From positions 1,054,001 through 1,118,000 of the forward strand of contig CANXME010000542.1 in NCBI GenBank assembly GCA_948144175.1: 64,000 nt of DNA, in the 5' to 3' direction. The notes below the pieces were generated by a model. The model worked only from the letters and a program-made list of their open reading frames with translations. It did not search any database and was not told the DNA's origin. Source of the DNA: Closterium sp. NIES-65 (lineage: Eukaryota > Streptophyta > Zygnematophyceae > Desmidiales > Closteriaceae). Both the position numbers and the translations under genes were made by a program. How positions within the stretch are numbered: the stretch's first letter is position 1; every line of letters begins with the position of its first letter. Positions 10,700-21,840 of this stretch are shown piece by piece.

Positions 10700-10920
10700 T
10701 CAGCTACTGAGCGGCCGTTGGTGCTGGTGTCGTTGTCTCAGTTTCTGCCGATGTTGCCGCTGCTGCTCCTGTTGTCGTTGCTGCTGCTGTTGCCGCTGCT
10801 TCCCCTGTTGTCGCTGCTACTGCTGTTGCCGCTGCTTCTGACGATGTCTCCGTTGCTGTTGTCTCTGCTGCTGCTGATGTTGATGTTTCTCCGGATGTCT
10901 CTTGGATCATGGCTAACACC
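10700..10920. repeat. GCT/GTT-rich low-complexity stretch in E2
   Basis: Repeated tgctgttgccgctgct-type triplets form a codon-scale repeat. On the minus strand it encodes Ala/Thr/Ser-rich or Asn/Ser-rich peptide depending on frame. It lies between the protease and integrase regions. Confidence 0.65.
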
Positions 10921-11569
10921 CTTGTTCGTTCTGCTTCGGGTATGGTGTGCGACTACCAGAATCCTCCGGGGCTGAAGTCGGGGTCGAGATCTGGTAGGTG
11001 CGACCAAGTGGTGAAGTTAACAATCGCGTCGCTGTCGGCGGTGCCTTGATCCGGGATAAAGTCAAGGACAAAGACGTTGTTCTATAGGACCGCTCTTCCG
11101 ATGTAAAGTCCGCCCTTGCCATTGTATAGCTTAAACTCCTGAGTGGTGATGTCGGCTCCGAGGTGGATACCCTTCGCCATGAGTTGACTGACGCTAAGTA
11201 TGTTGTAACCAAGACCTCTTGCAATCAAAACTTTTGACATCTACAGAATGACGTTAGTTTCGCGGGATTGAAGTTGAACTACTCCTTGTCGTCGTGTGCG
11301 CAGGTTCTGATTGTTGGCAACGGTGATTAAAACTTCGCAGTTGAGACGTTCCCGTTGAACAAAGCGACCCGAAGAGCACATATGTTGTCCGCAACAGCTA
11401 TCCAAGATTAGGTGTCTTTCCCGAATGGTTCGCTTTGAACGATGGCTGCGTACGTCGGATTCGGTTCAAGTGATTCGCGACGAGGCGTGCTTTTGTCGAG
11501 CTGTTCTTCGGGTGAGCAGTTCGGTGGTGAACCGGTGATGCAGGAGTCTATTGTTCTTGTCATGCAACT

Positions 11570-12531
11570 TATGATATTCCTTGTTTCTCTTGCAGGTTGT
11601 GATGTTGCCATTGAAGACGACGCCTGGTTGGAAGGATGCTGTTGTGTGGAAGCCACTTGGCTACTTGAAGGTTGAAGCTAGCGTGGTGGTGGTGGTGTTG
11701 ATTGCTGTTGATTCGGGGAGTGGACGCGAGAGTGCCCTGATATTTTACAGAGGTGACAGAACGGTGGTACTTATCTTCGTGCTTGGTGCTCGTGTTGTCG
11801 GTTGTTGTTGTTGTTGTTCCGCCACCGAGTATGAATGTGAACTCCGGTACTGATGCCTTCTTCTTGTGACGTTCTTCGTGCCGGTCCATGTCTTGTTGCT
11901 TGGCGTGGATTTCAGCGCAGAGGGCTGCTTCAGAGATTCTTCCGTGGGCTCGGAGAATGGCTCGGGTGGAGCGCCACTGAGGGCCAAAACCAGTGATGAC
12001 AAGAGTGACGAACGCTTCTTCGGATATTGATCCGCCGCATCGAAGGAGTCTATCGCGCAGACCACAACAGTGACTGAGATATGCCATTCCTTTTTCGCTG
12101 GGTTGCATTTGCACCGCTGTCAATTGTGCCATGAGACGACTCTGATTAACGATGTCGGTTGCCCAATACAGGTTCTTCAAATGGTTGTAAGCGAGCTCGG
12201 CGGAGTTGCCGTATCCGCGATAAGATCATATGTTCTGCTGCTCATTTGCCGTTATGTTGCACAGAAGTATGGTGTATGCCATTAGTGACTGATACATGTA
12301 CTGCTGCTTGTCGTACTGCATTTTGTGTGTTGGGTATGGCAGGGAACCGTCAAAGAAGCCAAGGATTTGAGAGCCCTCCATCATCAGCTCGAACTCAGAA
12401 GACCAGGTATAAAAGTCTTTGCCGTCAAATGGTGTTGACGTTTGTAGTTTCAGGATGTGTGCAAACTGCGACTGCAGCTGAAGTGCGTCCAGTGTCTTTG
12501 TTTCTTGTCCATGTGGGAGTCGATTTGGCAT
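11570..12531 (-). mobile_element. E2 gag region
   Basis: Minus-strand reading starts near 12,531 and shows FDGKDFYTWSSEFELMM, then RLMAQLTAVQMQPSEKGMAY and LVITGFGPQWRSTRAILR. This is the layout of the Copia gag family (UBN2/Retrotran_gag): a W-S-x-E block, an L-x-x-L..G block and a G-x-x-P/Q-x-W block. No canonical zinc knuckle is clear. Fossil. Confidence 0.75.
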
Positions 12532-12586
12532 GAAGCTGATAGAGCCGCGTTGAGGCTCATACGACGCGAACTATATGTTTCCAACA

Positions 12587-13230
12587 TCATGGAAAGGATG
12601 AGAGAGTTTAGTGGATCCAAGAGAGAGGAGAGGGAAGAGGAGAGAATGGGGAGAGGGTAGGGGATATCATGCACTGGTGCAGATGCCAAATGTACCAAAG
12701 GTCACCTGCAGCCGACTAGAGACACCTGCACTACACCAGGTGTCATTTGCACTAGGAGGTCCCCAAGTCAATGATGATGTGTTTAAAGACGGCCATTAGG
12801 CGCCTGACGACCCGGGGGGCCAAGGCTTCCACCAAAGACAGCCGCCCTGCCACTTCCATGTCCCTCTGTTCGTGCGGCAGCAACTGCACTCCCTACATAG
12901 GAAGGATGTATAGTAGGAATGGGGGATGAGGAGACGAAACAGTGCAAGTTTTTTGGTCAAGCAGAAAGACTGGAGGGAGTCTTGGAAGCGTGGAGGGGAG
13001 GGAGGGGTAGGCGAAGGCCCAGTGGTACGGGTGTTTGGGGGTACATAGTATGGATAGTAGGGTTCATTCTTACCATGGGGTTGCAAATGGGTGTCGTTGA
13101 TACCGGAAGCAAAACGGCGTGATGGTCAAAACAATAATGTGGGACCTTTTTGAGCCCCATAGGTGTGTCGTTTATGTTTACCGAGGATAGTTGGTGACAT
13201 TACCTGTAACATTAGCACAAACAGAAAGTG
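12587..13230. other. Unassigned spacer right of E2
   Basis: Short open frames on both strands look like chance. An imperfect palindromic stretch lies around 12,690-12,750 (cacctgc, gacacctgcac, accaggtgtc). No gene, RNA or element border is supported. Confidence 0.35.
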
Positions 13231-14716
13231 TCAGTCAAGTTCATGAGATAGGCTGTGATATGTTGCAAATGTGCCACTAGTCTCACATAAAAGTCTGCGC
13301 GCAGCACCGTGTGCCGATGACGGACCGCGGCCCCTCCCACCACGTCGCACAGGTGTCACGGGCTGTTGTACAGATGGGTTACCCCCTTCATTAGATATGT
13401 CATAGGACTGCTGCTCCGATCCTTGGCTCCTTAATGCATCTTCAATAATATCGTCGACGACGCCATCCCCTAAAGATTGTTGCCAGTCCGTCATGATCCG
13501 ATCAACCCACGACCAATCCATAGGTCGTAGTGTCCAATCTGTGTTGCCTTGACGCACGCGCATTACTTGCCATACTCGTGTGTGATAGGAAGTGACCAAT
13601 CTATCCTCTCTTCATCGCCGCACTAGAATGTGCATGCACAATGAATGTACTGGCAACAGACGAGGGCCGCGCGCTGTGTACTGGATGCAAATCCTAACTC
13701 CAAAGCTCCACATTCGGCCACTCCACGTCAACTTGTGCATTGTCCGATTCCGCCTCGTCAACCACATCATCGATCGCAGTGGTCCCCCTATCTCTTGTTG
13801 GGTCAGATCGCGCCTCAGCCAAAGCCACAGGGACATCTACAGCCCCCTGTTCCCCCCTCCCCACTCTTCACACCTTTCTCAGCTCCGAAAACTTCCACGT
13901 TGCTTAATCAGGTGTCATGTACACGTACGCAATAGTGCCATGGCTGTGTAGACCGATTGCACAAGAGCCGATTTGAGTGATGCCTTCGCCTCTTTCTCCA
14001 AACCCCGTTCCCAACCATTGTCGTAGCCCTTCCACCGTAGCTCACAGCTCCTCAATACAACCTGCTTGTCCACAGCTACCGGCACCCGCACGTCCTCTTG
14101 ACGCTCTTTACGGAAACGTTTGTACAACGTTTTCTTCACGTGCCACCAATCCGCCTCGTGGTTCAGTTTTCGCTCCGTCGCATCACCTCTGAATGTCGTC
14201 CCCTGATCTGAAATGATTCCTTCCACATCAAATCCTAACAGCGCCAGCTCATCAACTGTTGAACGCAAACCGCTCCAATCGCACAAATGAAGAGTCATCA
14301 ACCCCTTTTCTTGTTGTCACACAGTACAATATCTTCCGCGTAACAGCATCCATGAATGACACCATACAACACTCGCCCTCTCGGACATGTGACCACCGAC
14401 CATCCACCGTCACCCATTCTCCACGAATGTCTCGTTTGCGCACCTCTTCCAGCACCGCTGCCATCGATTTCTCTGCCTCCCTAAGAATCGTGTTCCGCAA
14501 CCCATTAACGTCCCCCAAATACTTATAGAAAGAGCCTTTTCCGGGACATGGGATGCCAACATTGCGGCTAAACTCCCACATCTGTTGATACCCTATCCCG
14601 ACGAGCACAAATGATTCTATGGATTTGGAATGGAGTATAGGCATGCGTGCCCTAACAAGAGCTCTTCTTTTCTCAACGGTTCGATTGGTGCACGACCAGA
14701 ATTCTGTTAAATGCAC
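13231..14716 (-). mobile_element. Decayed DNA transposon with DDE-type transposase
   Basis: Two long minus-strand frames overlap. The first (14,716-14,252) ends with EWVTVDGRWSHVREGECCMV and SFVRLERFAF. The second (14,301-13,915) has LGFDVEGIISDQGTTF and ADWWHVKKTLYKRF. In order these give an Asp in VTVDG, a second Asp in IISDQ and a D-x-WHVKK helix, the pattern of a cut-and-paste transposase of the RNase-H-fold class. The family is not one I can name. It resembles a group of animal proteins with an IVTDRH...DVWH pattern, which I recall without being able to check. One frameshift near 14,258 separates the two frames. A third frame (13,599-13,231) with a basic Gly/Arg tail may be the C-terminus after more decay. 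I found no terminal inverted repeats or target duplication. Confidence 0.6.
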
Positions 14717-15046
14717 GTTAGTTTGCGTGCATGTTTGGCACGTAAGATGCTGGAGGCTGTGCGTAAGATATTTTTAGGGGATTGTTTGGTGCGGCGCTAG
14801 AGGATGATTTTAAAAGCGATAAGGAATTGAGCCAAAATGAGTTGGAGGGGTTCAAATCTCGTCGTGGGAGAGTCCTGAAATTTCCTTTCACAGCGGAAGT
14901 TCCTAGTGAGCTGCATGTGACAAGAAAGCACGACGCCAGCACAAATATCTCACCTACTGTGGCGCGACCACCTGCTTCGCGTCTCCCCCCTCTTAGCAAA
15001 CTCCCATCGCCCCTCCCCACCACCCAAACCCTCCTACCACTTCGCC
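14717..15046. other. Unassigned spacer between DNA transposon and LINE
   Basis: From about 14,777 the strand reads ggggattgtttggtgcgg followed by AT-rich sequence. This recalls Tourist-like MITE ends, but no matching inverted end was found. The last 100 bp are C/T-rich, like the LINE that follows, and may be its 5' UTR. Confidence 0.3.
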
Positions 15047-17818
15047 ATGACTGCATCCTCGCTTGCGTCAACCCCCACTGCCACACCAACTGACAACTTC
15101 ATTTCCTTTCCACCTGCCTTCTTACACTCCCTCACTTTCCAAAGTCATTACCTACCTATGTCACGAGCCCATTGCCTCACAACATAACAAGCCGCAAAAG
15201 GGGCCGCGGTGCCCAAGATTCTGAACCCCTTCCTCCACGTCCTCCTGCCCGTTTGCGACCGACTCCAACCTCTGAAACACTTTCGACTGTTCCATCGAAC
15301 CTCGTGCCACCCCCTTTTCCTCAGCCTCAACCATCGTTTGCTCCTCCGCATCTTCAGCCAATGTCAGCGCCAAAACTTGTCTCGAAACAACAGAAGGAGG
15401 TTCTCCAGTAGGTTCTTAAGGACACCCTATATAATTCCCCCTCTTCATCTCAACCTCAAACCTCTCAACCTAAACTCTTGCCTTCACGTGACCATCCCTT
15501 ACCTTCCTCAACCCCTGCTCCAATTACCTCAACAGATGCACTCGGCTCCATGGCCCCTACCGACGACTTGCACCCGCTATCACACTACGTAAACGCTTCT
15601 TCGCCGCAACCCCCTTCTTGTTCCTCTACCCCTCCCCCTCCTCCTTCCACATCCCCCCTCTACCCCACCCACCGCGCCTTCTCCCACCAATCCTCCTCCT
15701 GCTACCCGTTCTTTTACCTGCCCTACATGCCGCCGTCCTTGTGCTAATGCTGGTGTCATGGCTCGTCATACTAATTCCTACCAACAAAACTCTACTGCCA
15801 GACAATCTGCGTGTCCTCCTCCACGCCCCGCCCCTCGTGCTCACACTGCAACTGCACAGTTCGGCAATTCCTTCTGCCACCTGGGATGCTGTTCTTGAGT
15901 GGGATTAGCTCGCACTTTTCAGCCCTACGGTTTCTCCTGGACCCATCATCCGCCGCATTCCTCCTCACATTCGCCTCCTCGTGGTGGATGCCATGCTTAA
16001 TCCCCTTTGACATCTCACGCAACTTCTTTCTGACATTGCTGCACACCTTATCTTGCTTGCTTTCCCATGCCTAGACCTCCGCTTGACTGCCGCCGTGCCC
16101 TCTCAAACGCTTGCTACAGCATGTGCCCTTCTTGCTCAATGCTTCATTAGTGGTGACTGGCATGCTCAAGCCCTCTGTCGCTGCTACTCCCGCTGCCCGT
16201 CCTCTTGGCCTAGCTTCAGCTCGCTCTACCGCCACCCAAGCATGCCTTCATCGTGCTACACTGTTTGCTAAGTGTGGGGACTGATCGCGCTCACTTGCAA
16301 CGCTAGAAGCTGGTGAATTCGTTCCTCCTTCTGACAATCTTATCTCTCTCCTCCAAGCATTCGCCTGCATCATAACCTCTCCCCTAATGGATCCACCTTC
16401 ACCCTAGAATCTTACCCACAAATTTATGCTACACTCCTCCACTTGGCCCTTCGATCGGCCCCACGAGGAACCACTGCTGGGCCTTCGGGTTGGTTAATTG
16501 AGCATCTTCGAGATACATTCCTCACTTCCCAGCAGCACCTTCTCTCCCTCCTCCGCCTCTTATAAAACTGGTTTTAGGGCGACCTTCCACCCGCAGTCCA
16601 TTCATACTTTACCATATCCACTCTGGTAGCCCTTAAGAAGCCGCATGGTGGGGTACGCTCGAATGCTAAAGGAGAATTTCTTCCGCGTCTTCTTTTCCCG
16701 CTGCATCACCCTCATGTTCAAACAGCAGTTGCACGACACCTTCCTCCCTTGCCTTCGGTTCGGGGTTGCGGTTCCTGCCGGTTAGAAGTGATGGCGCATC
16801 TTCCCTTTCTCTTCATCCTGATTGGGTGGCAATTCAGCTCGATGTAGCAAACGCTTTCAACTCCTTCAACAGGACTGCCATGTTCGAGGCCCTTCGCTCC
16901 TCGGATTTCTCTCCTCTCATTCCCTACTTCCGCCTCTTCTACTCCTCCCCCTCTTCCCTTTACTACTGCAATGGCCCAACCCTCCATACATTCGAGTCCG
17001 GCTCAGGCGTGCGCTAGGGGGACCCCTGTGGTCCCATTCTTTACGCCCTCACCCAGCAACCTGGCATTCTTCCCACCCATAACCATTTCCCATCAATCTT
17101 CACTTCATCTTACGCTGACGACACCTTCCTAGTCGGCCCTCCCTGAACAGTTACCGCTACCTTAACTGCACTGACCAACTGCCTCCATTCCTTGGGACTA
17201 CCAGTCCAACCCTCGACATGCTCTATTTGGTGCCAGGACTCAAATAGAGCCTCAACGTTGCAGGGGTCCCGATCGGTTTGGACGGCTATATCATTTCCAC
17301 CGTACGGAAGAAGCTTGACTCATTTCCAGCCTCTCATCCTCTCCATCATCAGCTTCACGACCCTCATACTACTTCCCGCATCCTCTCTCAGTGCGTCTCT
17401 GCCCGTCCTTCCTTCCTCTTCCGAATTGTTTCGCCATTCCCAGATATACATGACCTCTTCAGCTCTTGGGACTCTACCATTCTGAACCATTTCACCTAGA
17501 TTTTTTGCCCTGGTTACTGGATCCCAGACACGGAGCAGACCAACACGACGCAGCTACAGGCCTTCCTCCTTAATCGCCTTGGGGGTTTTGGCCTTCGTTC
17601 CTCCGCCTCTGCAGCACCTCTCAGCTATCTTTGCAGTTGAGCTCAGCTGCTTCCATTACTATCCACACACTTCATCACTGATAGCTCGCCGCTTTTCCGC
17701 CCGTTTCTTTCCTCTCACACCATTCACCGCCTGGACGAGTTCATCCTAGCTGCAACTACCATGCTTTGCAAAGACGTTCGTGACTATTTCCCTTTAGGGT
17801 CTCATCTTCTACCCGGTT
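15047..17818 (+). mobile_element. LINE (non-LTR retrotransposon), 5' part with RT
   Basis: C/T-rich plus-strand sequence starts at an ATG (MTASSLASTPTATPTD) and runs through a Pro/Ser-rich N-region. A C2H2-like finger follows near 15,719 (CPTC, twelve residues, His, then Tyr where a second His is expected). Next come GPSGWLIEHLRDTFL (about 16,475) and the RT core: QLDVANAFNSFNR (motif A), GSGVR then GDPCGPILYAL (motif B, with a stop between Arg and Gly at 17,018) and SYADDTFLVGP (motif C). It is broken by several stops and frame changes. The Copia element E3 cuts it at 17,818 and it continues at 32,058. The A/B/C motif set with GPSGW is typical of LINE-type RTs found with a restriction-like endonuclease. 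Confidence 0.8.
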
Positions 17819-17949
17819 TGTCAAACTATTTTTTTGGATGTGTTGTGTAGGCTGTAGTGGGGTAGCCTATATGGGGTACAAACCAATTAGGGTTAGTACT
17901 TGTACCACATTTCTGTTCAATGCATTCATTCTCGCTTAGTCTTCTGACA
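17819..17949 (+). repeat. 5' LTR of E3 (131 bp)
   Basis: Starts TGTCAAACTA and ends CTTCTGACA, so the ends form an inverted TGTCA...TGACA. It carries the family core gtagtggggtagcctatatg and a ggggtac block. Confidence 0.9.
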
Positions 17950-17963
17950 TGGTTTCAGAGCAG
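17950..17963 (+). other. Primer binding site of E3
   Basis: TGGTTTCAGAGCAGG directly follows the LTR. It matches TGGTATCAGAGC, the complement of plant initiator-Met tRNA, with one change. About 18 bp further on is a run of 14 T. Confidence 0.8.
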
Positions 17964-18059
17964 GTCCTGTTCCAAGACCGTTTTTTTTTTTTTTGGCCCA
18001 CCGTACAGTTCCCTGCCCGTAGCACGTTTCCCTGCCCGTAGCGCCCTACCCTGTTCGTT

Positions 18060-18800
18060 GTGCTGCCCCACCAGTCGCGCTCCCCTGCCTTGACTTGCGT
18101 TCCGTCGCCCCGTGCGCGCTCTGCCCTGAGTCGCACCGCCCGCGCACGCCCTGTCCTGCCCCGCGTCGCGCCGCTCGCGCGCCCCCTGCCTTGCGTCGCG
18201 CTGCCCCGCGCATGCCATGCCCTGCATCACGCTACCCCTGCGCGCCTGGCCCTACCCTATGTCGCGCTGCCCGCGTACGCCCGGCCCTGCCCTGCGTCGC
18301 GCTGCCCCGCGCACGCCCCGCCCTGTGCCGCGCTGCCCGCACACGCCCTGCCCTGCCCTGCATCACGCCACCCGCGCACGCCCTGCCCCTGCGTCGCGCC
18401 ACCCACGCACGCACTGCCCTGCTGGCCCTACTGGCTGCCGTGTTGCCCTGCCCTACCTGCGCACCGCTCTACTGGCCGTCGCACCGCCCTGCCCTGCCTG
18501 CGCGCCGCCCTGCTGGCCGCCGCACCGCACTGCCCTGCCCGCGCGCTGCCCTGCTGGCCGCCGCACCGCCATGCCCTGCCCGCACGCTACCTTGCTGGCC
18601 GCCGCACCGCCCTGCCCTGCCCGCGCGCCGCCCTTCTCGCCGCCGCCCTGCCCTGCCCTGCCCGCGTGCCGCCCTGCTGGCTACCGCCCTGCCCTGTCAG
18701 TTGCGCCGCCCTGCCCTAGCCGTGCGCCGCCCCGCCCTCCCCTGCTGCCCTCCCCTTGCCGTGCGCCGCCCCGCCCTCCCCTGCGCGCTTCCCTAGTGCT
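18060..18800. repeat. GC-rich tandem repeats in the E3 leader
   Basis: Between the primer site and gag the sequence is built of CCCTGCC-rich units. A 41-bp period (gccctgctggccgccgcacc plus a ctgccctgcccgcgcg part) is clear from about 18,460 to 18,700; the part before it is more degenerate. All plus frames are open and give Arg/Ala/Pro/Cys-rich peptides, which I do not regard as genes. Confidence 0.8.
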
Positions 18801-18878
18801 TGCACGCCGCCCTGCCCGTCGCGTCGTCCTTGCTTGCGCGCTGCGCTGTTGCTCGCGCGCCACCCTGCTCTGCACGCT

Positions 18879-20165
18879 ATGGCTACTCTCAGCGTTCTCA
18901 CTTTCGATCTTGAGGGCCGTCCGATCCAGTTCGCTGCGTGGCTTGATGACTTACAGATGTACCTACCGAGCGATTCTAGAGTCAGCGTTTCGTTGTTTGA
19001 CCACACGTCTGGAGCCTCTCTCGCCCCTCCCAACACAACTGCCAGTGCGACTCGCTCATAGTGGCTTACCCGTGTCGCTGCTGCTCGCTTAGCCGTTCGC
19101 AGCCACCTGCCGTTAGCCGAACGCGCTCACTTTGGCCAGCATAAGACAGTTAAAGCCCTGTACAACGCTGTAGTCGCTCGTTACTCTTCCCCTGCCACTG
19201 CTGCTCTCGGCCGACTTATACTGCCCTACCTCTTTCCCGAGCTGTCCGCCTTTGCCACAGTCGACGACCTAGTCACCCACCTCCGCACCAGTGACACTCG
19301 CTACCGTGCTTCCCACTAAGTTTTTAGACAAGAACCCTCCCCCCATATACATCGCTCTCTACTTCATAGTCGCCCGCCTCCCTAACTCTCTTAGCGCAGT
19401 CAGGAACCTCTTTCTCACCATGGACCCCACGGACCTCACTATCGACCTGCTCAAGAAGCACCTCCTTGCAGCTGCGGCTAGCATAGCCGCTGTACGTGCT
19501 GCTCGTGGCACTCCTTGCACTCCCTTCTTCGAGGGGTGTTCCCCCTCCCCCCTTGCCCCTCCTATGCTTCTGCTGCTGCTCTTGATCTCCTTCGTGCTGA
19601 GGAGGTCGGGGCTGCATCTGCTCCTAGTGGGAGGCGCCGTAGCGACAAGGGCAAGGGAGGCAAGGGTGGTGGGGGTGGCAGCGGTGGAGGCGGTGGTGGA
19701 GGCGGGGGAGGCGGTGGAGGTGGCGGTGGTGGCAGAGGGAGTGGTGGTGGGAGTGGAGGCATTGGTGGCGGCGGTGTTGGCGGTAGTGGGAGTGGTGGCG
19801 GCGGTGGTGGTGGCGGTCGGGGTGGGACCGGTCAAAGGGGAGGTTCTGGCGGTGGTCTGAGGCAGCACCAGCAGCGTTCGCGTGAGACCACTACGTCCCA
19901 AGTGCTTCGTGAGTGGTTTGCTCAGCGTGGGACGTCTGGGGGTAGTGTTCGCTGCCAGTACGTCATTCGCACACGTGACCGCGCTGGTCAGACATGCGGG
20001 AAGGTTGGTCACACACAGTCCCGCTGCTTCTCCCGTCTTGACGACGCCTAGCGCGCAGAGTTTCCCGACGTGACTGAGCTCCCTCACTGGCTAGAGCTGC
20101 TTAGGCAGGGTGTGGATATCTTTGCTCTTTACTATGTTGCTATCCTTAATGCCATGTATGCCTTG
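18879..20165 (+). mobile_element. E3 gag region
   Basis: From the ATG at 18,879 the reading is MATLSVLTFDLEGRPIQFAA and WLDDLQMYLPSDSRVSVSLF, then the conserved FCAKNPPP-like and YTVAVARLPNSL-like blocks. A Gly-rich tract of GGN codons lies at about 19,670-19,840. A zinc knuckle variant follows (Cys-x13-Cys-x4-His-x4-Cys, about 19,955-20,030). Broken fossil. Confidence 0.8.
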
Positions 20166-20781
20166 ACTGTTAGTGCTGAGGGTGAATGTTACCTATGTAT
20201 GCCGCCCGAGCCATGTATAGAGGCTGCTGCTCTAGGTGCTAGTGAGTTTGCTCTACCTGGTACTGCGCTTGCTGAGGCCTTGCACACCTTCACGCTTGAC
20301 TCAGATGCTTCCCGCTGTTTCTTTCGTGACAGTACCACAGTCACACCGCTCCCTGCACCTGTTGCAGTCAGATTGGCTGACCCCTCAAGGGGCCCAGTTC
20401 TTGCACGTTCCTCCATTGTTCTCCTGTGTCAGGCAGTTCCGTCTGGCTCACTCACAGGTCTTCACCTCCCCTCGTTCTCTACAAACTTGGTGAGTACCGC
20501 TGCCCTCCAGGATGCGATGGTGACTACCACCACTCCTGGAGGTCAGCCTGTGTTGATCTGCACGTGTACACGGACGGGCCGTCACCTGGCCACGTTCACC
20601 CGTCGGCCGGGGTCGAGTCTGTACACACTGAGGACTGAGCCGCCTTAAGTAGCTGCGTTTGCATCCGCGTCAGGTCAGCTATCAGCCCTCTGTTCGTGTC
20701 GCCTCCTGTCGCACCAGACTCTCCTTTGGCACCACCGCCTTGGTCACCCCTCCCTGCCACGACTCCATTGCATGCACTTCC
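20166..20781 (+). mobile_element. E3 protease region, first part of pol
   Basis: Reads TFTLDSDASRCFFRDST, corresponding to the Asp-Ser-Gly-Ala-Ser protease block of better kept copies, and then LPSFSTNLVSTAALQD and FTRRPGSSLYTL. It stops at the E4 insertion; the matching continuation begins after 26,711. Confidence 0.8.
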
Positions 20782-21801
20782 TGTTGTGCCAACACATTAC
20801 AGCTGCACGGTCATCGCACTCCCATTCGGCCTACAAGCCTGCTCAGCTTCTGGAATTTTGTGGGGAGGTTTTTCATCATGTGTTCTTCAAACCCTCAAAG
20901 TTTCAGAGTTTTTGAAGCTGTTACCAAGGCATGACAACATTTTTATGTTTCAAGACTTATGGCATCCCGGAAGTGTGTGTTACTCCTTTTTTGGTAACAC
21001 CCGAGTTCACAATTTCGGCTGCTGACTCGTCTACCGAGCTCTGATTGGTCTGAAATTCGGTCTGGCAGTCTTTTGCCCCGCTTTGCAGATGGTCAGTAAG
21101 TTTCAGAACGATCCAACATCTGAGCATTGCGTGACAGCTGCCGAAATTCACTGTTCCGTAGTCATGGTGCACTGTTGGTAGCATTTCCCTTGCCACCCTT
21201 TCATTGTTGTCATGCTAATGGTGCAGGGACAGAGAATGAGACAAGAAGTACAGGTGGTCAAGTGGGACTCTACAGCACTCCTTTTGAGAAGTGTGGTCTT
21301 CCTGGAACCAGCTTGCAAGAGGGTGCAAGTGGGAAGACAAGCTGACTCATGGTTGGCTTAACTCACAATTGGTTGCCTTGAGTACAGCTCTGAACATCCA
21401 TGTGTGGTTGGCTTTGCTGACCTAGCTAGGACGTTTCCTATCCTTCTCTAGCCTTTCTCCCCTAGGACTCAACCTTCTCTGAGTTCCCAGGATGACCTAA
21501 CCCCTTATGAGTCCCCTAGGCAATGTTGTACTCACCTCTTCCTTGCATCAATGAGAATACACGTTTTTCAGCCGAGCTTACGTTTTCATTCACAGCGTAG
21601 CGCATACACCTTTGGTGAACGCAAGCAATACACCGTTGGAACGCAGACAGTTACGGCTAACTGCTGTCCAAGTTTCAGCCTCATGTGTTATCGGAAATGA
21701 TCGTGACGGCGTTTTGAACAGAGGCGGTTTGAAGACGTCAGATTCTGCTTAGGCGGTATCATGGGCATCCGCGACCTCTAAGTGGACTCTTGACTATAAC
21801 A
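20782..21801 (+). repeat. 5' LTR of E4
   Basis: 1,020-bp LTR starting TGTTGTGCCAAC and ending ACTATAACA, preceded by target duplication cttcc (20,777-20,781). Confidence 0.95.
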
Positions 21802-21803
21802 AG

Positions 21804-21815
21804 TGGTATCAGAGA
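21804..21815 (+). other. Primer binding site of E4
   Basis: TGGTATCAGAGA, two bases after the LTR, matches the initiator-Met tRNA primer site TGGTATCAGAGC except for the last base. Confidence 0.85.
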
Positions 21816-21840
21816 TGTTTTACTCTGTTCGTGGGTGAAT

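Larger units (their letters stand above)
7440..12586 (-). mobile_element. E2: Ty1/Copia element of a separate lineage, minus strand
   Basis: The minus strand carries, from right to left, gag (about 12,530-11,570), a protease region (about 11,400-10,920), a Ser/Ala/Thr-rich low-complexity stretch (about 10,920-10,700), integrase (about 10,600-9,500), reverse transcriptase (about 9,215-8,350) and RNase H (about 8,470-7,790). RT pieces include VDVANAFLY-like and YGIKQAPKLWQQY motifs. A purine tract and an LTR starting TGTTGGAAGCATATAG follow. The gene order (integrase before RT) makes it Copia. Its LTR and proteins differ clearly from family S and from E4. It is broken in many places and its 5' LTR is nearly gone, so it is an old fossil. 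Confidence 0.85.

Noticed and set aside
18056-19092. Arg/Pro/Ala-rich open frames of 219-291 codons
   Set aside because: They are readings of the E3 leader repeats and the gag start in wrong frames.
19560-19860. Glycine-rich cell-wall protein gene
   Set aside because: The GGN tract lies inside the Copia gag, between a conserved basic stretch and the zinc knuckle, as in four other copies.
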